This document shows positions 1 through 7,923 of a stretch of 64,000 bases of DNA, piece by piece. The notes beneath the pieces were generated by a model, which saw only the letters and a list, made by a program, of their open reading frames with translations, did not search any database and was not told where the DNA came from. A program made the translations under genes and the position numbers. The stretch is taken from NCBI GenBank assembly GCA_004535785.1, contig SPIB01000001.1, positions 339,756 to 403,755 of the forward strand. The letters are read 5' to 3'. How positions within the stretch are numbered: the stretch's first letter is position 1; each line of letters begins with the position of its first letter. Origin of the DNA: Gammaproteobacteria bacterium LSUCC0112 (lineage in GTDB: Bacteria; Pseudomonadota; Gammaproteobacteria; Pseudomonadales; Pseudohongiellaceae).

Positions 1-258
1 AAACAGGTGCAACTGAGCGTACACAGCAGCAATGAAGGCACTGTGTTCCAAATAACTGACGATGGCCCAGGGTTCCCAAGTGACTTTTTAGCCCAAGGAG
101 CTGCCGCACCGTCCAATCCCGGCCAAACCGGTACTGGTCTGGGACTCTATCTGGCGGGACGCATCGCCGCATTGCACCGACTGGGCGCGCACGCAGGCAG
201 GGTCGAACTCGCCAATGCAAAGGCCGGTGGTGGAATTTTCCGGTTGATCGTGCCTTGA
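1..258 (+). CDS. Sensor histidine kinase, C-terminal ATPase fragment
   Basis: The reading frame is open to the left edge, so only the last 85 codons are present. They carry the end of a GHKL/HATPase_c domain: the G1-type motif DDGPGFP and the G2-type motif GTGLGLYLA, followed by the final strand GGGIFRLIVP. Such kinases autophosphorylate a histidine and pass the phosphate to a response regulator. The sensor part and the partner regulator lie outside the window. The internal GTG near base 7 is not a credible start because the ATPase fold would be incomplete. Confidence 0.85.
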   Translation, partial: KQVQLSVHSSNEGTVFQITDDGPGFPSDFLAQGAAAPSNPGQTGTGLGLYLAGRIAALHRLGAHAGRVELANAKAGGGIFRLIVP

Positions 259-449
259 AGAACAACCAGACCTGTTTTTCCGGAATACGTAAGAAAGTTT
301 TTCAGATGACAGCAGACTGATGCTCTGTGTCTGATGAGATCGTGCCTGACCCATAAAGATCAGTTTTCACAACACGCTGCTTACCACTGTTCTTATCGCG
401 CTGCTCAGCATTATGCTGCTTGCCAGCGTCTGTTAATCATTTTAGTCAG

Positions 450-935
450 TCATCTATCGCCCGTCGATCGGGCTTCGTCCAGCAGCACACGCAACTTGCG
501 CAACAACGGCAATGCTGCGTTGGCATCGTCGCGGCCAAACTGGGGGATCATGGCAATGACATCGGGCGCAATGTTGCTGATCGCACTGTTGCGCAATACA
601 CGCCCTGCGTCAGTCAGATAAATCAGCTTGCCGCGCCCATCATCGGGATTGGGCACCATGGTAATCAGCCCACGTTTTTCCAATCCGGCCAACGTGTGTG
701 ACATGCTGGTTTTCGGCACCTGGAAAGCGCGCGCCAGCCACAGCGGCGTACACCCGTCACCCAGTCTGACCATGTGGTTGAGCACACCAAAATGCTGTTG
801 TGTTAAACCATCTTGCAAGCGTGATTCCAACAATGCGCGGCTGAGCTGGGAAATAACGCCGATCTCGTTGAGCACGTCGAACATCAGCTGAGCGTCACTG
901 ATCTCAGGGTTGTCAGGCGTTGATGATCTTTTCAT
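450..935 (-). CDS. MarR-family transcriptional regulator
   Basis: A 161-residue protein of normal MarR length. The central part reads as a winged helix-turn-helix: a recognition region around FQVPKTSMSHTLAGLEKRG and a wing around NPDDGRGKLIYLTDAGR. MarR proteins bind palindromic operators as dimers and usually repress adjacent efflux or detoxification genes in response to small aromatic ligands. Its ATG overlaps the stop of the upstream truncated nitroreductase in an ATGA arrangement, so the two are one translational unit. The ligand cannot be told from sequence. Confidence 0.85.
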   Translation of the reverse strand: MKRSSTPDNPEISDAQLMFDVLNEIGVISQLSRALLESRLQDGLTQQHFGVLNHMVRLGDGCTPLWLARAFQVPKTSMSHTLAGLEKRGLITMVPNPDDGRGKLIYLTDAGRVLRNSAISNIAPDVIAMIPQFGRDDANAALPLLRKLRVLLDEARSTGDR

Positions 936-1297
936 TCAGGCTCCAGCGTGGGGTGCGTGCTACTGCTGCAGCATACCCCAAACGGCCCAACATCTGCACC
1001 GTCTCGCCGCGAGCGGGCAGGATCATCCAGCACAGTCACCACATCAGGCTCTGACAAATCGACTAGCCAGGGCTGCAGATTATGTGGGTTAGGGGCGAGG
1101 ATGGCATAGGACAGCGCAAAACGACGCGGCTCGTTGTACTGACCGGCCTCATCCCAGGCAGCCAAGGCTTGATGAGGCGTGCGGGTCAGTGCAAAGCCGG
1201 CAAAAGCTGAGCCGGCAGCCAAGATAAATCCGCCGCCAAGGATGGCGATAAAGCGTCTGCGTGGCATGACTGGCGTTTGAGAATTCATGACGACCAC
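932..1297 (-). pseudogene. Truncated Tat-exported nitroreductase-family protein
   Basis: The 121-residue reading frame begins with a twin-arginine signal (PRRRFIAILGGGFILAAG) and continues with ILAPNPHNLQPWLVDL, which resembles the N-terminal FMN-site region of nitroreductase-like proteins of about 350 residues. After VTVLDDPARS the similarity stops and a Cys/Ser-rich tail of unrelated sequence runs to the stop. I infer a deletion that removed most of the flavin domain. The remnant still overlaps the MarR gene by 4 bp, so its translation may matter for MarR expression even if the product is inactive. A short functional protein is possible but unlikely. Confidence 0.65.
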
Positions 1298-1490
1298 CTC
1301 GTTCTCCGGGATAAGAAGTGGTCATCATATAGTCGAACATTCCACACGTTGGCGGTAACGTAGACACATGCCTGCAAGTCCTCAAGTGTTGAGTTTTATC
1401 AAAGTTTTGTGTGACCGACGTAACAGCACGCTTGTGCATGTATGTCAGAGGTATCAGACTCGGGTATCAGAATCTGCCCAAGAGAACACG
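1298..1490. other. Intergenic region between divergent genes
   Basis: It separates the nitroreductase remnant/marR unit (minus) from the DUF302 gene (plus) and should hold both promoters. I see no convincing -35/-10 pair or long palindrome by eye. A MarR operator would be expected here if the regulator is autoregulatory. Confidence 0.4.
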
Positions 1491-1874
1491 ATGTATTACA
1501 CCGTAGAAACAAAAAAAACTTTCGATGAGGCCGTCACCGATCTTGAACAAACCGTAAAGGCTAATGGCTTTGGCGTGCTGCATATCCATAATTTGGGTGC
1601 GACGCTGCGCAGCAAAGGCATTAATTTCACAGAAGAGTGCAAGGTGTTTGAAGTGTGTAACCCGGGGCAGGCGTTCAAGGTTTTGTCCGTTGATATGCGT
1701 CTGAACATGGCGCTTCCATGCCGCATTTCAGTTTATACCGAAAATGGCAACGTTAAGATTGGTTATATTGAACCGATAAAAATGCTGGGTGCGCTATCAA
1801 ACGATGCATCCTTGATTGAGATTGCAAAAGAAGTTGAGAGCTCGATGATTAAAATGGTCACTGATGCCAGCTAA
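1491..1874 (+). CDS. DUF302-family protein
   Basis: A 127-residue protein starting MYYTVETKKTFDEAV. The order of features fits the DUF302 fold: N-terminal strand, helix FDEAVTDLEQTVKANGFGVL, the ECKVFEVCNPGQAFKVL segment with a cysteine, then LPCRISVYTENG and IGYIEPIKM. The reading frame is open further upstream, but the family domain begins at this ATG and the upstream part is unlike protein. The biochemical role of DUF302 is unknown. There is no signal peptide, so it is probably cytoplasmic. Confidence 0.8.
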   Translation: MYYTVETKKTFDEAVTDLEQTVKANGFGVLHIHNLGATLRSKGINFTEECKVFEVCNPGQAFKVLSVDMRLNMALPCRISVYTENGNVKIGYIEPIKMLGALSNDASLIEIAKEVESSMIKMVTDAS

Positions 1875-1996
1875 GTGCGGCGCATCGTGATGCCGAGGCT
1901 GCGACATTTTGACTCACGTCATTGATCTTGAGCCAAACAGGGACATAATGATCGTAACAGTTTGCTTCTTTTTCACGTGGCACGAGGAAAATCAAC

Positions 1997-3682
1997 ATGG
2001 CTCACACACACAAATTATTGCTGATGGCACTGGTATCGGCTGGCTGTCTGGGTAGCGCCGTTGCACAGGAAACCGCGTCAGACGATCCGGTGTACCGAGC
2101 CTTTCTGGCCGCGCTGGGCGAACCGGCTCTGATCGGCGCCAACGCAGATCACGCGCTGGCAAACAGCGCCTACCGCCCGATTCCAGCGCTGCGAGTTGAC
2201 GAACTGGATGCCAACAAAATGCGGCTTGGTTTTGACCTGTTCCACGAAAACCGCTTTGCCATAGATCAGTCCGTAGGCTGCAACAGCTGCCACTCCGGCA
2301 TGTTCGGGGGCACCGATGGCCGCAAAGTCTCAACCGGGGCGCGAGGCCAACTGGGCAATTTAAACGCACCAACGACCTTTAACGCTGCGTTCAACTTCCG
2401 GCAATTCTGGGATGGCCGCGCCGTGACGTTGGCTGACCAGGCGCTCGGGCCTATCGAAAATGAACTGGAAATGGCGCACGAACTCCCCGCGGTCATCGAC
2501 ATGCTGCGTCAGGATGAACGTTATTCAGCTGAATTTGCAGCGGTGTATCCTGACGGAATTACCGTGAATAACATGGCCGACGCCATCGCCTATTTTCAGC
2601 GTGTGAACTTTACCCGGCCTACAACGCCATTTGTGCGGCATCTGGCGGGTGAAGAAGGACAACTCAGCGAACAGGCCTTACGCGGCTTGCAACGCTTTGA
2701 AGACGTGGGTTGTGTCACCTGTCACAACGGCATCAATCTGGGCGGCAACTCCTACCAGCAATTGGGATCTGCGCTGGATTATTTTGTTGAACACCGGACC
2801 GACGGACCCAATGACAACGGGGTGTTTAACCGCACCGGTCGGGAAAGCGATAAGCACGTGTTCAAGGTACCCACCTTGCACGGGGTCGCGGAAACCGCAC
2901 CCTATTTCCATGACGGCAGTGTGGACACACTGGAAGCTGCGATTGAGGAAATGGCTGAACATCAGTTGGGGCGCATGCTCAGCCAGCAAGACATTGATGA
3001 TATTGCGGCCTTCCTGAATTCTCTGGGCGGTCGCCCGATGGGTATGGCCATGGGTAGCATGGGCATGGGGCGCGGCATGCGCGGCGGCATGATGGGTGGA
3101 GGAATGAATGGCGGCATGGGCATGGGCCGAGGCATGCAGGGGACACCTGCACCTGCCGAACCGACGGCTGACCCGGCAACCGAATCATCTGACACGGCCA
3201 TGAACAACACCGCGTTGCATCAAGCACAATATCAGGATGCGCTCAGAGCGGTGGCGCAGGCCCGCGACAAGATGGTGGCAGAAATGCAGCGCATACAGCG
3301 CAATGACGTGGCTCACTTTGATTTCCTGCAATATGAACACCTCGAACTGATCCGTCATGCCCGTGCGCTGGCGTATCCTCCGGTCACTGTCGACGCCGAC
3401 ACACAGCAGAAGCTGCAAGACAGTGCTGCGCAACTGTTGACCGCTACTCATGAACTTGAATGGGTCATTGCCGATTTTGTGCGTGCAGAAGCCATGAGTC
3501 GCGTGATGGAACGGCTCGCCAATAATGAGGAACCCAATTCACTCGAAGGGCAAGCAGGCGATCCCGTTCAGCGCCGCGCTCAGTATCAGGCAGCGTCTGT
3601 TGCCATGCTCGCTGCGATGCAGACATCGGCGATTCAGGCACTGGCACAGACCGTCAACGAGGTGTACGCTGCCGGGATTTAA
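1997..3682 (+). CDS. Diheme cytochrome c peroxidase/MauG-like protein, extended
   Basis: The 561-residue exported protein has a signal peptide cleaved near AVAQ (residue 24) and two heme-binding motifs, CNSCH (95-99) and CVTCH (239-243). Between and after them are family landmarks: FNFRQFWDGRAVTLADQA and VPTLHGVAETAPYFHDGS. Family members reduce peroxide or carry out MauG-type radical chemistry in the periplasm. Typical length is 320-400 residues. Here residues 348-381 are a Met/Gly-rich stretch (MGxGRGMRGG type), followed by a Pro/Ala linker and about 170 residues of predicted helix that I do not recognise. The Met-rich run could bind copper (inference). The RBS GAGGAAA precedes the ATG. Confidence 0.87.
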   Translation: MAHTHKLLLMALVSAGCLGSAVAQETASDDPVYRAFLAALGEPALIGANADHALANSAYRPIPALRVDELDANKMRLGFDLFHENRFAIDQSVGCNSCHSGMFGGTDGRKVSTGARGQLGNLNAPTTFNAAFNFRQFWDGRAVTLADQALGPIENELEMAHELPAVIDMLRQDERYSAEFAAVYPDGITVNNMADAIAYFQRVNFTRPTTPFVRHLAGEEGQLSEQALRGLQRFEDVGCVTCHNGINLGGNSYQQLGSALDYFVEHRTDGPNDNGVFNRTGRESDKHVFKVPTLHGVAETAPYFHDGSVDTLEAAIEEMAEHQLGRMLSQQDIDDIAAFLNSLGGRPMGMAMGSMGMGRGMRGGMMGGGMNGGMGMGRGMQGTPAPAEPTADPATESSDTAMNNTALHQAQYQDALRAVAQARDKMVAEMQRIQRNDVAHFDFLQYEHLELIRHARALAYPPVTVDADTQQKLQDSAAQLLTATHELEWVIADFVRAEAMSRVMERLANNEEPNSLEGQAGDPVQRRAQYQAASVAMLAAMQTSAIQALAQTVNEVYAAGI

Positions 3683-3701
3683 AGGCGACCTCTCCAGGGA
3701 G

Positions 3702-4718
3702 TCAGATGCCAGTGACCAGACGCTCGTGGGCTGTTGAGTGGTTCTGACTTTTTAACAACCGATGTAACAACCTGCCCGGTGTATGCGACGGCAACGAACA
3801 GCCGGGTGCAAGGATAAATCCCTGTTGCCCTGCGGTGGAAACCGCATGGGCAATACGCTCATCCAAACCAGCCAATGACAAACCGGTGAAGTCAGCCTCA
3901 TTGATACCGCCCATCACACACCGGTCAGTCCACTGACGCAGCGCCGCCAATGTTGGATTCCCCGGCAATTCAGTGGACACATGCAAAACCTCAAACGCAT
4001 AGTTTCGCAGCGTGTCCATCACCAGTCCCTGACCATGGGCGTGCAAAATACGCGTCATGCCGTCGGCTTCTGCCAACACCTGCCGGTCAAACGGTTGTAT
4101 CCATTGCTCAACAATAAATGCATGCCACTGCTGTGCCGGGCCAGAATAACGTTCCGCAGCGATGGCTCCATGGGTAGCAAAAAAACAGATATCAATACCG
4201 TTTGCCCGCAACCAGCGTAAATGATCACACGTTGCCTCGGTGATGCGCACCAGCGTGTCATGCGTCGCTTGAGGATGACTGAGCAGAGCCGTTAACTGAT
4301 CAGCGCCGACATTTCTCAGTAAATTCTGGAACGGTGAGAACACCGTTTCCATCATCAGACTTTTACCCTTGTCGGATGCAAGCAAGGCGGAAATGCACTG
4401 CTTTTGCGCGACAAAACAAGGTGAGTCTCCGGCAGATAGACCTATCGCAGCGATGTCGTCTGCGCTGCGCAAATCATGCTGATGGCTGACCAACAAGCGA
4501 TAGTCAGCATGGATCTTTAACAGATCCGGTTGGTAATGTTCGGCAAACTGGCGGTGCACAGCAGCCGTGTCTGACGGCGGTAAATGTTCTGATCCAAAAT
4601 GTAACCAGGCCGTGACCGGCAACCGGTCTACGGGCAGTCCCGCGACGGCACTGTCAAAGCGTTCACGGACAGACATCGGCAGGACGTGTGACGGTTTCAT
4701 TGCGTGAGACGATTTCAT
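3702..4718 (-). CDS. Uroporphyrinogen decarboxylase (URO-D) family protein, not HemE
   Basis: A 338-residue protein resembling the broad URO-D superfamily: WLHFGSEHLPP near the N-terminus, DGMTRILHAHGQGLVMD in the middle and the C-terminal ILAPGCSLPSHTP, close to the superfamily's final strand. Many members are corrinoid-dependent methyltransferases or of unknown function; the context (with LicD and a cytidylyltransferase) does not point to heme synthesis. The chosen ATG at 4718 overlaps the upstream stop in an ATGA arrangement; a second ATG lies 18 bases downstream. Third gene of a tightly overlapped unit; substrate unknown. Confidence 0.7.
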   Translation of the reverse strand: MKSSHAMKPSHVLPMSVRERFDSAVAGLPVDRLPVTAWLHFGSEHLPPSDTAAVHRQFAEHYQPDLLKIHADYRLLVSHQHDLRSADDIAAIGLSAGDSPCFVAQKQCISALLASDKGKSLMMETVFSPFQNLLRNVGADQLTALLSHPQATHDTLVRITEATCDHLRWLRANGIDICFFATHGAIAAERYSGPAQQWHAFIVEQWIQPFDRQVLAEADGMTRILHAHGQGLVMDTLRNYAFEVLHVSTELPGNPTLAALRQWTDRCVMGGINEADFTGLSLAGLDERIAHAVSTAGQQGFILAPGCSLPSHTPGRLLHRLLKSQNHSTAHERLVTGI

Positions 4719-5176
4719 TGATGGTCGCGCTCCAACCGTTGCCGAATATCCGAACTGGAAATACCGGCAGTGTACGGCAGCCATTCGCAGACAATCCCTT
4801 TTTCCAACAACGCGGGTTCCAGCGTTTTAAAACGCTGACTGCCAGCCCAATCCTCACTGACAAAAAACACATGGATTGGCCAAGCACATAAAAAATCCAC
4901 GGCGGCATCGGTCTGATCGAGTCCAATATCAAACACCAGCACGTCATTCACGCAGGACAATCCACGTAACAGTTCGCAGCGCTGCTGTTCGTCAATTACC
5001 GGCTTGAGATGCTTGGAGTGTTGTAACAAACGGTCACTGCCAACACCGACCCTCAGAAAATCGCAGCGACTGCGCGCCAGTTGCAAAAACCGCAGGTGCC
5101 CGACATGCAACATGTCAAAGGCGCCGATGGTGCCGCCCAACCGTGGCGGTTGTTTGCCCGTGTTACGTGCCATCAT
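4715..5176 (-). CDS. HxGH-type cytidylyltransferase-like protein
   Basis: About 153 residues beginning MMARNTGKQPPRLGGTIGAF. It shows the nucleotidyltransferase signature GAFDMLHVGH (HxGH) and the C-terminal ISSSDIRQRL, equivalent to the ISSSxIR motif of glycerol-3-phosphate and ethanolamine-phosphate cytidylyltransferases. Such enzymes make CDP-activated alcohols from CTP. The start is set by an ATGA overlap with the stop of the LicD-like gene; a longer open frame upstream runs inside that gene and is unlikely to be translated. With LicD next door the likely job is to supply a CDP-linked donor (inference). Confidence 0.8.
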   Translation of the reverse strand: MMARNTGKQPPRLGGTIGAFDMLHVGHLRFLQLARSRCDFLRVGVGSDRLLQHSKHLKPVIDEQQRCELLRGLSCVNDVLVFDIGLDQTDAAVDFLCAWPIHVFFVSEDWAGSQRFKTLEPALLEKGIVCEWLPYTAGISSSDIRQRLERDHQ

Positions 5177-6165
5177 GCCTGCCTGCATACTGATTGAGTT
5201 GGGCGCACTGAAAAGACGTGCCCCAGCGGGTCTGCGAGATCCTTGCTGCGAACAAGCTGTTGGATGCGGTTGATACGCGCTTCGTTGCCCAGCGTCCACG
5301 CTTCCAGCAATTTCAGTGACGCCCACAAGCGCGTGTATGTCGTCCAGTTGACTAACGCCGGCGATTCCAGCGTCGAATCAAACATCGGATCAGGTACACG
5401 CCAGTGCTCACCGTACAGTTGCGTCAACACGGACTCCGGGTTCTTGATCCGCCAGTATCGGCCATCTGCGGCGTTCACTATTTCCGGTGCAAATGGCAAA
5501 AATTCCAGTAACCTGCCCTGCTCTCGTTGCAGTCCGCAGGGCCACCAGCCACCCACTATTTTTATGTGCTGCTGCTCAAACGCGTAGGCAAATACATCCA
5601 GCGTGATACCGGTTTCCGCATCGACAAAACACGCAAAATTGTCGGCCTGAACCGGTACCCAGCAGCGTTTCCAGCCATCTGCTTTCAACAACTGGCAGAC
5701 CCGTTTGAAGTAGTTCAGCGGCACAACGATATCCAGATCTTTGTCAAACGGCAGCAAACAACCATCACGCACAAGTCCCAACAACACGCCACCAAACGCA
5801 AATGCCACACAGTCGCGGGCGGCCAGTGACGTCAATGTGCGGTTAAGCAGGTTCAAGGCTTTATTGGCGTCATAGGCACCCTTGACCGCAGGTTTGGCGG
5901 CAGGCAGTGACAACGTACCAGCAAGCGTCAACGTTGTGTGCATGGCATGCAACGCGCTATCAAGCAGAGGAACCGTCAACTGCGGACTGGCAAACCGCGC
6001 CAGACCCAGCGAAAAACCCAGTTGAATGCGCTGCAGATCTGACAATCTGTACTCATCAGGGTTATCCAGCGCGAGAGCAAACTGGCGGGCAGCCGACCGG
6101 GCATCGTGGGTGATCATCGCCTGCGCCTGCGTCAGCAAGGCATTAATCGTATCGGAATCCTTCAT
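5173..6165 (-). CDS. LicD-like phosphotransferase/nucleotidyltransferase-fold protein
   Basis: A 330-residue protein. Residues 120-148 match the LicD active-site pattern: FAFGGVLLGLVRDGCLLPFD then DKDLDIVVP, with the metal-binding Asp residues at 141-145. Further on, LDVFAYAFEQQHIKIVGGW and QLYGEHWRVPDP fit the family. LicD proteins transfer phosphocholine or related groups from CDP donors onto surface glycans. The N-terminal 100 residues are helical and unfamiliar. First gene of a three-gene overlapped unit; the acceptor and donor are not known. Confidence 0.75.
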   Translation of the reverse strand: MKDSDTINALLTQAQAMITHDARSAARQFALALDNPDEYRLSDLQRIQLGFSLGLARFASPQLTVPLLDSALHAMHTTLTLAGTLSLPAAKPAVKGAYDANKALNLLNRTLTSLAARDCVAFAFGGVLLGLVRDGCLLPFDKDLDIVVPLNYFKRVCQLLKADGWKRCWVPVQADNFACFVDAETGITLDVFAYAFEQQHIKIVGGWWPCGLQREQGRLLEFLPFAPEIVNAADGRYWRIKNPESVLTQLYGEHWRVPDPMFDSTLESPALVNWTTYTRLWASLKLLEAWTLGNEARINRIQQLVRSKDLADPLGHVFSVRPTQSVCRQA

Positions 6166-6362
6166 GTCGGCAGTTTACGCTGCCACCGTTCTGTCGGGCA
6201 ACCGAATAGCAGTTTGCGCAGCACTCATGCCACATCCAGCTCGACCAGCCGACGACTTTAACAGACAGATTCAGGCGGAGTGCACCGATTGTTGTCTGGC
6301 GGCGACACCCGCTGCGCGTTACAATCCGGGGCATCAACTCTGAAAACTCCAAGGTCAATGTC

Positions 6363-7490
6363 ATGTTAAAACCTGTCTTGTGGACTCTGCGCGCTTTGCT
6401 GATAACGCTGCTGTTGTCTGTGGGTTTGACTCGCACCGCGCTGGCTTACGATGTGGAAATTGGTCTCAAAGCATTTGAAGAGCAGGATTACCAGACGGCG
6501 CTTGCTAACTTCACGGAAGGCGCCATGTTGGGCCACGCGCTTGCGCAATTCAATCTGGCGTTAATGTTTCATCAAGGCATTGGTACCCAGCAGGATTTTG
6601 AGCAGGCCATGCAGTTGTACGGACTGTCCGCGCAACAAGGCATTACACAGGCCCAGTTTAATCTTGGTTTGATGTATGACCGCGGCGAAGGTGTTGCACA
6701 GGACTACCGGGAGGCTTATTACTGGTATCAACAAGCGGCAGATGCCGGAAGTCCCGACGGTCAATACGCCGTCGGTACCATGAATTTTTATGGCCAGGGT
6801 CGTCGTGAAAATTTTGAAGAAGCATTGCGCTGGTATCAGGAGGCTGCCCGTCAGGGACATCGTGACTCGCAATACAATCTGGGTGTTATGTATCTGAATG
6901 GTCTTGGCGCCGAGGCTAATCTGACCGTGGCGCTGACCTGGTTTTCCATGGCTGCAGATAATGGCAGCGCGGATGCACAATTCAATGCAGCAGTCATGTA
7001 CGCCACGGGACGGGGCACGGACCGGGATCTCGTCAAAGCACGCGATTATTTCACCATGGCCGCGGAGTCGGGCATGCGCGATGCACAGACGCAGCTGGGC
7101 ATGTTGTATGCGTCTGGCAATGAGACTGAGCTGCCTCGCAACTATGAGCAAGCGCTGTTCTGGTTTAACCGCTCCGCGCATCGGGGCGATTCAACTGCAC
7201 AATTTTTCCTCGGCCGAATTTACTCAGAGGGCTTGGGCACTGAACTGAATTTGCCCATGGCCCACATGTGGTACGAGATTTCTTATCGCTTTGGTTATGA
7301 GCAAGCCGTTCGCGCCATGAACCGTCTTAGAAGCGAAATGAATCCCGAGCAGTTGAGCCAGTCACAATTGATGGGCTTGCGCTGGATGACACAGTACGCC
7401 ATTCGGTATCCAAGCTCGCTTCGCACCACACGAGACGCCCCTGCTGATGCCACTGTGGAAGCGTCACCGCCGATCAACCCGGTGATCTGA
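6363..7490 (+). CDS. Exported Sel1-repeat protein
   Basis: 375 residues: an N-terminal signal (LLITLLLSVGLTRTALA) and then about seven full plus one partial Sel1-like repeats of 36 residues, each of the pattern A-x-W/Y-Y-x-x-A-A-x-x-G-x-x-x-A-Q-x-x-L-G-x-M-Y. These alpha-solenoid repeats mediate protein-protein interactions, often in the periplasm or envelope. No catalytic domain is visible. The gene ends 50 bp before pyp on the same strand with no obvious terminator between, so co-transcription is possible, but I know of no Sel1-PYP link. Confidence 0.85.
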   Translation: MLKPVLWTLRALLITLLLSVGLTRTALAYDVEIGLKAFEEQDYQTALANFTEGAMLGHALAQFNLALMFHQGIGTQQDFEQAMQLYGLSAQQGITQAQFNLGLMYDRGEGVAQDYREAYYWYQQAADAGSPDGQYAVGTMNFYGQGRRENFEEALRWYQEAARQGHRDSQYNLGVMYLNGLGAEANLTVALTWFSMAADNGSADAQFNAAVMYATGRGTDRDLVKARDYFTMAAESGMRDAQTQLGMLYASGNETELPRNYEQALFWFNRSAHRGDSTAQFFLGRIYSEGLGTELNLPMAHMWYEISYRFGYEQAVRAMNRLRSEMNPEQLSQSQLMGLRWMTQYAIRYPSSLRTTRDAPADATVEASPPINPVI

Positions 7491-7540
7491 GCATCAGCGC
7501 TTTTCGTAATTGCGACATCAGCAACATGATGGAGCGTCGC

Positions 7541-7921
7541 ATGTCACTTGAAGTCATTGATTTTGGATCCCACGATATCGACAACCGCCTCAACACAATG
7601 AGCAGCGAACAGATCGATCAACTGGCCTTTGGTGCGATTCAATTGGACCCCACAGGCACCATCGTGCATTACAACGAAACTGAAGGTGCCATTACCGGGC
7701 GATCGCCCTCACAGGTCATCGGCAAAAACTTTTTTAGAGATGTTGCACCCTGCACCAATACCCCCAAATTTAAAGGCGCATTTGACAAGGTCGTGAAAGA
7801 CCGAATCAGCGTGATGCTTGAGTACACATTTGACCATCAGATGGCGCCTACCAAAGTTAATGTGCATATAAAACCCGCGCTGGTCGGCGGCAATTTCTGG
7901 ATTTTTGTCAAACGCCTTTGA
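7541..7921 (+). CDS. pyp: Photoactive yellow protein (PYP)
   Basis: A 126-residue PAS-fold blue-light sensor almost colinear with Halorhodospira PYP. Key residues are present with a +2 offset: Tyr44 and Glu48 (hydrogen bonds to the chromophore phenolate), Thr52, Arg54 and Cys71 in the motif DVAPCT, which carries the thioester-linked p-coumaric acid. The segments LAFGAIQLDPTG, GKNFFRDVAPCT and the ending FWIFVKRL are characteristic. I chose the ATG at 7541 (GGAG about 6 bases before) because it gives the family N-terminus; an ATG 15 bases upstream is an alternative. The stop overlaps or abuts the downstream ligase gene, which fits chromophore activation. Confidence 0.95.
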   Translation: MSLEVIDFGSHDIDNRLNTMSSEQIDQLAFGAIQLDPTGTIVHYNETEGAITGRSPSQVIGKNFFRDVAPCTNTPKFKGAFDKVVKDRISVMLEYTFDHQMAPTKVNVHIKPALVGGNFWIFVKRL

Positions 7922-7923
7922 TC

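Noticed and set aside
3702-4718. HemE (true uroporphyrinogen decarboxylase)
   Set aside because: Key HemE N-terminal motifs are not seen and the context is surface-glycan-like rather than heme synthesis.
6561-7181. Long antisense frame opposite the Sel1 gene
   Set aside because: A shadow of the repeat-coding strand; no domain, no RBS, composition unlike protein.
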